A DNA stretch of 64,000 nt from Acidovorax sp. MR-S7 (lineage in GTDB: Bacteria; Pseudomonadota; Gammaproteobacteria; Burkholderiales; Burkholderiaceae_C), in contig NZ_DF238944.1 of NCBI RefSeq assembly GCF_000400995.2, positions 1 to 64,000 on the forward strand, written 5' to 3'. Positions within the stretch are counted from its first letter, which is position 1; the number at the start of each line of letters is the position of its first letter. This document shows, piece by piece, positions 41,907-51,788 of this stretch. The notes beneath the pieces are model-generated. The model ran no database searches. It saw nothing but the letters and a program-made list of their open reading frames with translations, and had not been told where the DNA came from. The position numbers and the translations under genes were made by a program.

Positions 41907-43957
41907 GAACCCGCGTGGGCGACGAAGCGTTCGAACTCCGGCAGCGGCACGGGGCGCGAGAACAGGTAGCCCTGCGCGTAGTCGCACTGCAGCGCGCCCA
42001 GGATGGCACGCTGCTCCGGCGTCTCCACGCCCTCGGCGATGGTCTTGATGCCCAGCTTGTGCGCCATGACGATGATGGCCTCGACGATGATGCGGTCGTT
42101 CTCGTCGTGCGCGAGCCCGCGCACGAACGAGGCGTCCACCTTCAGGTAGTCGATGTCGAACTTCTTCAGGTAGGCCAGCGACGAGAAGCCGGTGCCGAAG
42201 TCGTCGATGGACACCTCGATGCCCTGCGTGCGGAAGTCCGTCAGGCACTGGCGCACCTGGGGCGAGTCTTCGACCAGCGCGCTCTCGGTGATCTCCAGCG
42301 AGATCGACTGCCGCGCGATGCCCAGCGCGTCCAGCCGCGCGCCCCAGTGCGCCACGCCGAAGTGCGGCGAGGCCAGCTGCGTGGCCGATGCGTTCACGCT
42401 GATCTGCAGCGGCCGCCCGAGCTGCGCCAGCGCGTCGGCCGCCTGGCCGAACACCCAGTCGCCGATCTCGTGGATCAGGCCCGACTCCTCGGCCAGCGGG
42501 ATGAACTCCAGCGGGCTCACCATGCCGTGCTGCGGGTGGTGCCAGCGCAGCAGCGCCTCGGCCTTGGCGACCTCGCCCGTGCGCAGGGCGACGATGGGCT
42601 GGTAGTGGACCTGCAATTGCCCGCGCGCCAGCGCCTGGCGCAGGTCGCGCATCAGCGCCTGGTGGTGCTCCACGCGCGCGCGGATCGCATGGGTGAAGTG
42701 GGCGAAGCGGTTGCGTCCCTCGGACTTGGCGGCGTACATGGCCTGGTCGGCGTACTTCACGAGGTCTTCGTAGGCCTGCGCGTCGCGCGGGAACACGGCG
42801 ATGCCCATGCTGGCCTCCACGTGCAGCGGCACGTTGCCGATGAACAGGGGCTCGGCCAGCGCGCGGGTGATGCGCGCGGCCAGCTGCTCGATGGGCGCGC
42901 ACTCGCCCATGCCGGGCAGGATCACGCCGAACTCGTCGCCGCCCAGCCGCGCCACGAGGTCGCCGTGGCGCAGGCAGCCCTGGATGCGCCGGGCCGCCTC
43001 GGCGAGCAGCTCGTCGCCCTTCTCATGGCCCAGCGTGTCGTTGACTTCCTTGAAGTGGTCCAGGTCGAGCAGCAGCAGGGCCACCGGGAGCTGCGCCGCT
43101 TCGGCGCGCAGCATCTCGGCGCGCAGGCGGTCGCGGAACATGCCGCGGTTGGGCAGGCCGGTCAGGTCGTCGAAATTGGCCTGGCGCCAGATCAGCGCAT
43201 CCTTGCGCTTCTTGTCGGTCACGTCCTTGAGCACGACGGTGGTGCCGATCTCGCGGTGCACCGCGTCCTCGATGGGCGTGACGGTGATCTCCACGTGCAG
43301 CGCGTGGCCGTTGCGGTTGGTCAGCATGCAGGTGTAGCCGTCGGGCAGCGCGCGGCCGATACGGATGCTCTCGCGGCCGCTTTCGTCCACCAGCGGCACC
43401 ACCTGCTCCAGCGGCCGGTCGAACGACTCCAGCGCGTGCCAGCCCAGCAGCTCCTCGGCCTTGAGGTTCATGAAGCCGATGCGCCCCTGCGCGTTGGCGA
43501 CGATCACGCAGTCGTTGATGCTCGCGAGGATGGCCGCGTGCGTCAGCTCGGTCTTGCGCAGGTGCGTTTCCACGTGGTGGCGGTGCATGGCCACGCGCAG
43601 CGCCAGGGTCAGGTCGTTCTCGCGGAAGGGCTTGAGGATGTAGCCGAACTGCGCGTTGGTCTGCGCGCGCTGCAGCGTCTCGCGGTCGGAGTGGGCGGAG
43701 GCGAACACCACCGGCGTGCCCAGGCTGTCGTAGATCTGCTGCGCGGCCTCGATGCCGGTCATGCGGCCCTTGAGGTGGATGTCCATGAGCACCAGGTCCG
43801 GGCGGTGGTCCTGCGCCATGTCGATGGCCTCCCGCCCCGTGTCGGCGATGCCCACCACCTCGTGGCCCATGCGGGTGAGGCGGTCGGCCGTCTCCTCGGC
43901 GATGAGCGCCTCGTCCTCGACGACCAGCAGCCGCCATGCGCGATCGGTGATGCTCAC
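41903..43957 (-). CDS. REC-PAS-GGDEF-EAL response regulator
   Basis: A 684-residue response regulator joining signalling and cyclic-di-GMP turnover. Receiver domain 8-125 with phospho-acceptor Asp59 (DLVLMDIHLKG) and the Lys in YILKPF. A PAS domain at about 140-260 follows (HAAILASINDCVIVANAQGR). The GGDEF domain is intact at 339-343 (ARLGGDEFGVI) with the inhibitory RxxD site RHGD five residues upstream. The EAL domain (467-469, KAEALLRW; later DDFGTGFSSLAYL) appears complete. Both synthase and phosphodiesterase activities are therefore possible. A GTG start overlaps the kinase stop (GTGA), and the pair is a cognate system. The stop is in repeat copy 8. Confidence 0.93.
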   Translation of the reverse strand: MSITDRAWRLLVVEDEALIAEETADRLTRMGHEVVGIADTGREAIDMAQDHRPDLVLMDIHLKGRMTGIEAAQQIYDSLGTPVVFASAHSDRETLQRAQTNAQFGYILKPFRENDLTLALRVAMHRHHVETHLRKTELTHAAILASINDCVIVANAQGRIGFMNLKAEELLGWHALESFDRPLEQVVPLVDESGRESIRIGRALPDGYTCMLTNRNGHALHVEITVTPIEDAVHREIGTTVVLKDVTDKKRKDALIWRQANFDDLTGLPNRGMFRDRLRAEMLRAEAAQLPVALLLLDLDHFKEVNDTLGHEKGDELLAEAARRIQGCLRHGDLVARLGGDEFGVILPGMGECAPIEQLAARITRALAEPLFIGNVPLHVEASMGIAVFPRDAQAYEDLVKYADQAMYAAKSEGRNRFAHFTHAIRARVEHHQALMRDLRQALARGQLQVHYQPIVALRTGEVAKAEALLRWHHPQHGMVSPLEFIPLAEESGLIHEIGDWVFGQAADALAQLGRPLQISVNASATQLASPHFGVAHWGARLDALGIARQSISLEITESALVEDSPQVRQCLTDFRTQGIEVSIDDFGTGFSSLAYLKKFDIDYLKVDASFVRGLAHDENDRIIVEAIIVMAHKLGIKTIAEGVETPEQRAILGALQCDYAQGYLFSRPVPLPEFERFVAHAGS

Positions 43958-46056
43958 TCCTCCTCCTTCTTCTGGCGCAGCGGCGCCGTCAGCAGCGCCT
44001 CGGTGCCCGGCGCGGCCGGTCGCAGGACGATCTGCCCGTTGATCTGCTTGGACAGCGAGCGCATCAGGCGCATGCCCAGCGAGGTGCCGCCGCCCATGTC
44101 GAAGCCCTGCGGCAGGCCCGTTCCGTCGTCGCGCACGCCCAGCGCGAACGTGCCGGGGTCGACCCGGCGCAGCGTCACGTGCAGGGTGCCGCCCTGCGCC
44201 AGGCCGTGCTTGATCGCATTGGTGACCAGTTCGTTGAGGATCAGCCCGCAGGGCACCGCCGTGTCGATGCCCAGCAGGATCGGCTCCAGCGCCGTCGTGA
44301 GCACGACCGGGCGGCCGTCCAGCCCGTAGCTGGCGACGAGCCGGGCGCTCAGGTTGGCCACGTACTCGGAGAAGTCCACCTCCGCGAGATTGTCGTGGCT
44401 GTACAGGCTCTCGTGCACCATGGCCATCGAGCGCACGCGGTCCTGGCTCTGCTGCATGATGGTCTTCATGCGCTCGTCGTGCAGGTAGCTCGACTGCAGG
44501 TAGAACAGGCTGGAGATCACCGCGAGGTTGTTCTTCACCCGGTGGTGGATCTCCTTGAGCAGCACTTCCTTTTCCTTGAGCGAATCGAGCAGCAGCTGCT
44601 CGGCGCGCTTGCGGTCGGTCACGTCGCGGATGGCGCTGGACACGAGCAGCCCCTCGGCCGTCTCGATCGGGCTCAGGCTGATCTCGATGGGGAACTCGGT
44701 GCCGTCCTTGCGCAGCCCGCGCAGTTCCAGCCCGTTGCCCATGGGGCGCGGGTGCGGGCTGGCGAAATAGCCGCTGCGGTGGCTGGGGTGGCGCGCGTGG
44801 AAGCGCGCGGGCATGAGCATCTCCACGTTCTGGCCCAGCAGGTCCTGGCGCTCGTAGCCGAAGAGCTTCTCGGTCTGCGAGTTGACGAGCGCGATGCGGC
44901 CGTCGGCGCGCACGATCACGATGGCGTCGGGCGCCGATTCCAGCAGCGCCTGGAACTGGCGCTCGGCGCGGCGCCGGTTCGTCAGGTCGGCCACGATCTT
45001 GGACGCGCCCACGATGCGCCCCTGCCCGTCGCGCACGGGCGAGACGGTGAGCCAGACCTCGATGAGCCGCCCGCTCTTGTGCACGCGGCGGGACTCGTAG
45101 GGCTCCACGCGCGAGCCGTGGTGGATCTGGCGCATGATGCGCTCCTCCTCCGCCCGCATGGGCTCGGGGATGAGCACCGAGATGTGCCGCCCCGTGATCT
45201 CGGCGGCGGTGTAGCCGAACATGCGCTCGGCCGCGGGGTTCCAGCTCTGGATCGTGCCCTGCAGGCTCTTGCCGATGATCGCGTCCGTGGCTGACTCGAT
45301 GATCGCCGCGAGCCGGTAGCGCTCCTCTTGCGCCCGCACGCGCGAGGTGATGTCGCGGATCGCGCTGACCACCAGCGTGCCGTCCTCGGTCTCCAGCGGG
45401 CTCAGGCTGATCTCGATGGGGAATTCCGCGCCGTCCTTGCGCAGGCCGTGCAGCTGCATCTCCTCGCCCATCGGGCGCACGCGCGGGTTGGCATGGTAGC
45501 CCTGGCGGTGCGCGGGGTGGTGCGCGCGCAGGCGCTCGGGGATGAGGATCTCGATCGGCTGGCCCAGCAGCTCCTCGCGCCGGAAGCCGAACAGCCGCTC
45601 GGTCTGCGAATTCACCAGCACGATGCGGCCCTGCGCGTCGACGATCACCATCGCGTCGGGCGCGGATTCCAGCAGGCCGCGGAAGCGCTTCTCGGCCTGC
45701 TGGCGCTCGGTCACGTCGCGCACCACGCACAGCGCCGCCATGCCCGCATCCGTCGCGATGGGGCTGAGCATCACGTCCACCGGGAACTCGCTGCCGTCCT
45801 GGCGCCGGCCCGACAGCTCCAGCCCCGCGCCCATGGGCCGCGAGTGCGGCGCCGCGAAGTAGCGCTGGCGGTAGCCTGCATGGCGCGGCGCGAAGCGGCC
45901 GGGGATCAGCGTGTCGACGGGCTGCCCGTCCAGCGCGCCCGGCGCGAAGCCGAAGAGCTGGCAGGCGCGCGTGTTGGCCTGCACGATGCGCCCGTCCTCC
46001 GCCACGACCAGCAGGCCATCGGGCGAGGCCTCGAAGATGTGGCGGTAGAAGTCCAT
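43954..46056 (-). CDS. Four-PAS sensor histidine kinase (HisKA_2/HWE type)
   Basis: A 700-residue cytosolic kinase with no membrane segment. Four PAS domains lie at about 1-115, 120-235, 240-360 and 370-485. Domains 1, 2 and 4 are closely related (SPDGLLVV, APDAMVIV and APDAIVIV, then LVNSQTE in 2 and 4), which suggests tandem duplication; domain 3 is of a different kind. The dimerisation helix has the phospho-acceptor in LLKEIHHRVKNNLAVIS near residue 500, of the HisKA_2 type often coupled to unusual regulators. The ATPase part has NELVTNAIKHGL and DDGTGLP. ATG 46056 begins at the first PAS; the frame is open to 46311. Confidence 0.9.
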   Translation of the reverse strand: MDFYRHIFEASPDGLLVVAEDGRIVQANTRACQLFGFAPGALDGQPVDTLIPGRFAPRHAGYRQRYFAAPHSRPMGAGLELSGRRQDGSEFPVDVMLSPIATDAGMAALCVVRDVTERQQAEKRFRGLLESAPDAMVIVDAQGRIVLVNSQTERLFGFRREELLGQPIEILIPERLRAHHPAHRQGYHANPRVRPMGEEMQLHGLRKDGAEFPIEISLSPLETEDGTLVVSAIRDITSRVRAQEERYRLAAIIESATDAIIGKSLQGTIQSWNPAAERMFGYTAAEITGRHISVLIPEPMRAEEERIMRQIHHGSRVEPYESRRVHKSGRLIEVWLTVSPVRDGQGRIVGASKIVADLTNRRRAERQFQALLESAPDAIVIVRADGRIALVNSQTEKLFGYERQDLLGQNVEMLMPARFHARHPSHRSGYFASPHPRPMGNGLELRGLRKDGTEFPIEISLSPIETAEGLLVSSAIRDVTDRKRAEQLLLDSLKEKEVLLKEIHHRVKNNLAVISSLFYLQSSYLHDERMKTIMQQSQDRVRSMAMVHESLYSHDNLAEVDFSEYVANLSARLVASYGLDGRPVVLTTALEPILLGIDTAVPCGLILNELVTNAIKHGLAQGGTLHVTLRRVDPGTFALGVRDDGTGLPQGFDMGGGTSLGMRLMRSLSKQINGQIVLRPAAPGTEALLTAPLRQKKEEE

Positions 46057-46309
46057 CGCGTGCCCTCGCGCCTCAGCGTGGCGGCAGCAGCCGGAAAACA
46101 GGAGATGCCTGGGCGGTGACCGGATGGTACGGGCGCATGGGTGACTCGCTGGGACAGGGGCCGCCCAGGGGGCGGGGGGAGCAAGCAGCCTGCAACGCTT
46201 GCTTGCATTGGACACAACTGTAGCGATTTCCGGACCGTTCTGATCCGCGTTAAGGATATTTGACGGCGCTCCGGGGGCTTGCGTATGCAAAAACAGGGGT
46301 GGCGCCGCC
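46057..46309. other. Intergenic region upstream of the kinase, no gene
   Basis: About 250 bp between the kinase start and the gap terminator. An AT-richer part at 46205-46265 (ACACAACTGTAGCGATTTCC, then GTTAAGGATATTTGA) is the likely promoter region of the kinase/regulator operon. I see no convincing -35/-10 pair. Nothing coding is supported. Confidence 0.5.
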
Positions 46310-46337
46310 AAAAAAAACGCGCCCCGCAGGGCGCGTT
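46310..46337 (-). terminator. Intrinsic terminator of the tkt-gap operon
   Basis: A perfect 9 bp stem AACGCGCCC / GGGCGCGTT (46316-46324 and 46329-46337), loop CGCA, with a run of eight A on the plus strand (46310-46317), that is, T on the transcribed minus-strand RNA side. It lies 21 bp after the gap stop codon. Confidence 0.93.
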
Positions 46338-46358
46338 TCTAGCAACGGGAGCGTGGGC

Positions 46359-47402
<1,044 letters not shown>

Positions 47403-49460
47403 TCATTTCGCGCGGCGCAGCGCGGCCTGCACCGTGTCGGCCACGTTCTCGGCCGTGAAGCCGAAGTGCTTGAACAGCACGCCGGCCGGCGCCGACTCGC
47501 CGAAGGTGTCGATGCCCACCACGGCGGCGCAGCCGTACTTCCACCAGAAGTCGGTCACGCCCATTTCCACGGCGACGCGCGGCAGGTTGGCGGGCAGCAC
47601 CAGCTTCTTGTACTTCGCTTCCTCGCGGTCGAAGGTCGTGGTGCTGGGCATGGAGACCACGCGTACGGCGATCTTGCGCTCGGCCAGGAGCTTCTGCGCG
47701 GCCAGGGCGAGCTGCACCTCGGAGCCGGTGGCGATGATGACCGCCTGGGCGCGTTTCTTGAGGCCGATGTCCTTGGGCTCGGAGAGGATGTAGGCGCCGC
47801 GCGAGATGTCGCCCAGGTCGCTCTTGGGTGCGTAGGGCAGGTTCTGGCGCGAGAGAAGCAACGCGGTGGGCTTGTCGCGGTTGGACAGGGCCACGCTCCA
47901 GGCCACGGCCGTCTCGGCCGTATCGCCGGGGCGCCACACGTCCAGGTTGGGGATCAGGCGCAGGCTGGCCGCGTGCTCGATGGACTGGTGCGTGGGTCCG
48001 TCCTCGCCCAGGCCGATGGAGTCGTGCGTGAACACGTGGATCACGCGCTGCTTCATCAGCGCGGCCATGCGGATCGCGTTGCGGCTGTAGTCGCTGAACG
48101 TGAGGAAGGTGCCGCCATAGGGGATGTAGCCGCCGTGCAGCGCGATGCCGTTCATGACCGCGGCCATGCCGAACTCGCGCACGCCGTAGTTGATGTGGCG
48201 TCCGCCAATCTTGAAGGTCTGCTCGCCCAGCACCACCTCGGTCTGCACCACGTGGCCCTGCTCGTCGAAGCGCAGCGCGGGCGTGCTCTTGGTGTTGGTG
48301 AGGTTGGAGCCGGTCAGGTCGGCGCTGCCGCCCAGCAGCTCGGGCAGGCGGGCGGTGAAGGCCTCCAGCGCGATCTGGCTGGCCTTGCGGCTGGCCACGG
48401 TCTCGGCCTTGGTGTGGGCGGCCACCACGGCGTCCACGGCGGTCTGCGCGAAGTGCTTGGGCAGGTCGCCCGCCATGCGGCGCGTGAACTCCGCGGCCTG
48501 CTCGGGGAAGGCGGCGGCGTAGGCGGCGAAGCGCTCATTCCACTCGGATTCGGCGGCGGTGCCGGCGTCCTTGGCGTTCCAGTCGGCGTAGACCTCGGCG
48601 GGGATCTCGAACGGCGCGCTGCTCCAGCCCAGCGCGCTGCGCGTCAGGGCGATTTCCTCGGCGCCCAGCGGCTCGCCGTGCGCCTTGGCGGTGTTGGCGC
48701 GGTTGGGCGAGCCCTTGCCGATGGCCGTCCTGCAGACGATGAAGCTGGGCTTGTCGGCGCTGGCCTTCGCGCTGGCGATGGCCGCGGCCACGGCGTCGGC
48801 GTCATGGCCGTCCACGGGGCCGATCACGTTCCAGCCGCAGGCGCGCAGTCGCGCGGGCGTGTCGTCCACGAACCAGGGGGCCACCTGGCCGTCGATGCTG
48901 ATGCCGTTGTCGTCGTAGAGCGCGATCAGCTTGTTCAGCTTCCACGCGCCGGCGAGCGAGATCGCCTCCTGGCTGATGCCTTCCATCAGGCAGCCGTCGC
49001 CCAGGAACACGTAGGTGTGGTGGTCGACGATGGCATGGCCGTCGCGGTTGAACTCGGCGGCCAGCAGCTTCTCGGCCAGCGCGAAGCCCACGGCGTTGGT
49101 GATGCCCTGGCCCAGCGGGCCGGTGGTGGTTTCCACGCCGGGGGTGATGCCGTGCTCGGGGTGGCCGGCCGTCTTGCTGTGCAGCTGGCGGAAGTTCTTC
49201 AGCTCCTCGATGGGCAGCGGGTAGCCCGTGAGGTGCAGCAGCGCGTACAGCAGCATGGAGCCGTGGCCGTTGGAGAGCACGAAGCGGTCGCGGTCGGCCC
49301 ACTGTGGGTTCGCGGGGTTGTGCCGCAGGTGGCGGCCCCACAGCGCCACGGCCATGTCGGCCATGCCCATCGGGGCACCGGGGTGGCCGGAATTGGCTTG
49401 TTGAACGGCATCCATTGCGAGTGCGCGGATCGCATTCGCCATTTGTTGAGAGTTGGCCAT
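47403..49460 (-). CDS. tkt: Transketolase
   Basis: A 685-residue thiamine-diphosphate transketolase. N-terminal [18 protein letters not shown] with the catalytic His, the cofactor-binding [18 protein letters not shown] with DDNGISIDG, the second His region [12 protein letters not shown], and the pyrimidine-binding [18 protein letters not shown] are all seen. The C-terminal domain has [18 protein letters not shown]. It moves two-carbon units between sugar phosphates. ATG 49460 is the family start; the frame runs open as far as 49934. It is divergent from the BON lipoprotein and upstream of gap. Confidence 0.97.
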   Translation of the reverse strand: MANSQQMANAIRALAMDAVQQANSGHPGAPMGMADMAVALWGRHLRHNPANPQWADRDRFVLSNGHGSMLLYALLHLTGYPLPIEELKNFRQLHSKTAGHPEHGITPGVETTTGPLGQGITNAVGFALAEKLLAAEFNRDGHAIVDHHTYVFLGDGCLMEGISQEAISLAGAWKLNKLIALYDDNGISIDGQVAPWFVDDTPARLRACGWNVIGPVDGHDADAVAAAIASAKASADKPSFIVCRTAIGKGSPNRANTAKAHGEPLGAEEIALTRSALGWSSAPFEIPAEVYADWNAKDAGTAAESEWNERFAAYAAAFPEQAAEFTRRMAGDLPKHFAQTAVDAVVAAHTKAETVASRKASQIALEAFTARLPELLGGSADLTGSNLTNTKSTPALRFDEQGHVVQTEVVLGEQTFKIGGRHINYGVREFGMAAVMNGIALHGGYIPYGGTFLTFSDYSRNAIRMAALMKQRVIHVFTHDSIGLGEDGPTHQSIEHAASLRLIPNLDVWRPGDTAETAVAWSVALSNRDKPTALLLSRQNLPYAPKSDLGDISRGAYILSEPKDIGLKKRAQAVIIATGSEVQLALAAQKLLAERKIAVRVVSMPSTTTFDREEAKYKKLVLPANLPRVAVEMGVTDFWWKYGCAAVVGIDTFGESAPAGVLFKHFGFTAENVADTVQAALRRAK

Positions 49461-49614
49461 GAAGAGGGGGCGCCGCGCGGCGGGCGCGAGTTGTCTAGCA
49501 AAGCCCGCGATTTTACCGGGGCCCCCGCCGCAACAGGATTCTTGACAATCGGAGCCGGTATGCCGCCCGATACTCGGGGCTTCCGCAACGACCTCAGGAA
49601 GGGAACCGACCGCC

Positions 49615-49941
49615 ATGAAGAAATCCATCACCCGCGCCCTCATGACCGCCGCCTTCGCAGGCGCCACCCTGGGCCTGCTGGCGGGCTGCTCCGTCGCGCG
49701 CAAGCAGGAAACCGTGGGCGAATACATCGACGGCTCGGCCGTCACCACCGCCGTGAAGGCCCAGCTGGCTAACGACCCCGCCACGTCGGCCGCCGCCATC
49801 CACGTCAAGACCATCGACGGCGGCGTCGTGCAGCTGTCGGGCTTCGCCAAGTCGCAGGCCGAGAAGAACCGCGCGGGCGAGGTGGCACGCTCCGTCAAGG
49901 GCGTGACCGAGGTGCGCAACAGCCTCATCGTCAAGCCCTGA
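49615..49941 (+). CDS. BON-domain lipoprotein
   Basis: A 108-residue periplasmic lipoprotein. The leader [16 protein letters not shown] ends in the lipobox LLAGC with Cys25. The mature part is a single BON domain ([51 protein letters not shown]). BON proteins bind phospholipids or help keep the envelope intact under osmotic stress (OsmY/DolP relatives). A TTGACA at 49542-49547 may be its -35 box, but no well-spaced -10 is visible. AGGAAGG precedes the ATG. Confidence 0.9.
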   Translation: MKKSITRALMTAAFAGATLGLLAGCSVARKQETVGEYIDGSAVTTAVKAQLANDPATSAAAIHVKTIDGGVVQLSGFAKSQAEKNRAGEVARSVKGVTEVRNSLIVKP

Positions 49942-49951
49942 AGAGTCGTTC

Positions 49952-50008
49952 AGTCAAAAAGGCTGCCTGCGCTTGTCTGGCAAGCGCGGGCAGCTATTGT
50001 TTTTGATG
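49952..50008 (-). repeat. Palindromic gene-end repeat, copy 9 (reverse)
   Basis: TCAAAAAGGCTGCCTGCGC, TTGTCTGGCAAGCGCGGGC and AGCTATTGTTTTTG. A-run on the left and T-run on the right make it a possible bidirectional terminator between convergent genes. Confidence 0.85.
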
Positions 50009-50021
50009 AGGAGGCTCCAGG

Positions 50022-50807
50022 CTACCGCCCGGTGAAGACCGGGCGCCGCTTCTCGGCGAAAGCCCGGGCGGCTTCGCGGAAATCCTCGCTGCGGTCGGCG
50101 CGCAGCACCATGGCGTCGAGCGATTCGCGCTCCTGTTCCACGCGGCCTGCCAGCACGGCGTTGAGCTGGGCCTTGGAGCCGGCGATGGACAGCGGCGCGG
50201 CCTGCGCCATGCCCGCGCCGAACGCGAAGGCCGCCTCCACCGCATCGCCATCGGCGAGAGTGTCGAGATAGCCCACGCGGTGCGACTCGGCGGCGTCGTA
50301 CAGCGCGGCTTCGTATACCCAGCGGCGCGCGTTCGACGCGCCGATCAGCCATGCCAGGCGCTGCAGCTGGACCGTGGGGTACACCAGCCCGAGCTTGGCC
50401 ACCGGCACGCCGACGCGCGCGGTGGCGTCTCCCACGCGGAAGTCGCAGCACATGGCCAGACTGCAGCCGCCGCCCACGCAGACGCCGGAGACCGCGGCGA
50501 TCACCGGCTTGGGCGCGGCCTGCACGGCGGCATAGCACTCCTGGATGCGCGCGCGCCACACGTTCTTTTCCACCTCGTCGGTGACGGCGGAAAACGCCAC
50601 CACGTCGTCGCCGGCGCAGAAATGGCCGCCCGCGCCCGTGAGCACGATGAGCTTGACCGAAGGGTCGGCGCCGAGCGTTTCGAACGCCGCCTTCAGGTCG
50701 GTCCAGGCCGCGAAGTCGCAGGCATTGCGCCGGTGCGGCCGTGCGATGGAGACCAGGGCGCGGCCCTCGCCGCGATGCTCGATACGGATGTCTGATGCAG
50801 AGGCCAT
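50022..50807 (-). CDS. Enoyl-CoA hydratase/isomerase family protein
   Basis: A 261-residue crotonase-fold protein. Oxyanion-hole segments are GGHFCAGDDVVAF and AAVSGVCVGGGCSLAMCCDF. The substrate-helix region reads AKLGLVYPTVQLQRLAWLIG, in which neither of the two classical catalytic Glu is evident, so hydration may not be its reaction. C-terminal SEDFREAARAFAEKRRPVF is typical for the family. It is the last gene of the minus-strand unit that starts at 54115, 4 bp after the Bug gene. Confidence 0.87.
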   Translation of the reverse strand: MASASDIRIEHRGEGRALVSIARPHRRNACDFAAWTDLKAAFETLGADPSVKLIVLTGAGGHFCAGDDVVAFSAVTDEVEKNVWRARIQECYAAVQAAPKPVIAAVSGVCVGGGCSLAMCCDFRVGDATARVGVPVAKLGLVYPTVQLQRLAWLIGASNARRWVYEAALYDAAESHRVGYLDTLADGDAVEAAFAFGAGMAQAAPLSIAGSKAQLNAVLAGRVEQERESLDAMVLRADRSEDFREAARAFAEKRRPVFTGR

Positions 50808-50811
50808 GTCG

Positions 50812-51786
50812 TCAATCCGCCTTGATGGAGCTGCTCTGGATGAGCTTGCCCCACTGGGCCAGCTCCTGGGACAGGCGCTGGATCGCCTCCTGCGGCGTGG
50901 AGGCGGCGCGCTCGATGCCCAGCGTCTGGAAGCGCGCCTGCACGTCGGGCATCTGCAGGATCTTGGCGATCTCGTGGTTCAGCCGCTGCACCACGGGCTG
51001 GGGCGTGGCCGCCGGGGCCAGCACGGCGTAGACGGACGCGACCTCGAAGCCGGGGTAGCCGGCCTCGCGCGTGGTAGGCACGTCGCGCAGCGCACCGATG
51101 CGCTCGCGCGTGGTCACCGCCAGGGGGCGCAGCTTGCCGGACTTGAGGTTGGCGACGGCCGTGGGCACGGTGGCGAACATCAGGCTCAACTGGCCGGCCA
51201 TCAGGTCGGTGATGGCGGGCGCCGCGCCGCGGTAGGGGATGTGCACCATGCTCACGCCCGCCTGCTGCTTGAACATCTCGCCGGCCACGTGCTCGATGGA
51301 GCCGTTGCCCGCCGAGCCGTAGTCCATGCCGCCGGGCCGGGCTTTGGCGGCCTTCACCAGGTCGGCCACCGAGCGCGCGGGCAGCGCTTCGTTGACCACC
51401 AGCACCAGCGGCAGGTAGCCCACGGTCGAGACGCCCGCGAAGTCCTTGTCGAGGTGGTAGCCCGCCGTGGCGGGGTAGAGCAGCGAGTTCATCGCGTAGG
51501 TGGTGACCGGCGCCATCAGCAGCGTGTGCCCGTCGGGCGCGGCCTTGGCGACGAACTGCGCGCCGATGTTGCCCGACGCGCCTGCCTTGTTGTCCACCAC
51601 CACGGGCTTGCCCAGGGCGTCGCCGAGCTTTTGCGACAGCAGGCGCGCCACCGCGTCCACCGCGCCGCCGGCCGCGTAGCCCACGACCATCGTCACCTGG
51701 CGCGAGGGATAGTCCTGCGCGAACGGCGCCGTGCAGGCCAGCGCCGCTGCGCAGACGGCCAGGCAGTGCTTGAGGTACTTTTTCAT
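50812..51786 (-). CDS. Bug-family TTT substrate-binding protein
   Basis: A 324-residue periplasmic receptor. Leader MKKYLKHCLAVCAAALACTA ending PFAQ, then DYPSRQVTMVVGYAAGGAVD, VVDNKAGASGNIG, APDGHTLL, VHIPYRGAAPAITDLMAG and PTTREAGYPGFE. It lies 2 bp after the acyl-CoA ligase gene and 4 bp before the hydratase gene, so it is translated as part of the CoA operon and presumably binds the acid that the ligase activates. It is the fifth receptor of this kind in the window. Confidence 0.93.
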   Translation of the reverse strand: MKKYLKHCLAVCAAALACTAPFAQDYPSRQVTMVVGYAAGGAVDAVARLLSQKLGDALGKPVVVDNKAGASGNIGAQFVAKAAPDGHTLLMAPVTTYAMNSLLYPATAGYHLDKDFAGVSTVGYLPLVLVVNEALPARSVADLVKAAKARPGGMDYGSAGNGSIEHVAGEMFKQQAGVSMVHIPYRGAAPAITDLMAGQLSLMFATVPTAVANLKSGKLRPLAVTTRERIGALRDVPTTREAGYPGFEVASVYAVLAPAATPQPVVQRLNHEIAKILQMPDVQARFQTLGIERAASTPQEAIQRLSQELAQWGKLIQSSSIKAD

Positions 51787-51788
51787 GG

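Noticed and set aside
46205-46265. GGTCCGGAAATCG-like sequence near the kinase promoter as a fourth GTCCGGAC operator
   Set aside because: It lacks the second half of the palindrome and is not attached to a TATWGT -10 box, so it does not fit the regulon pattern.
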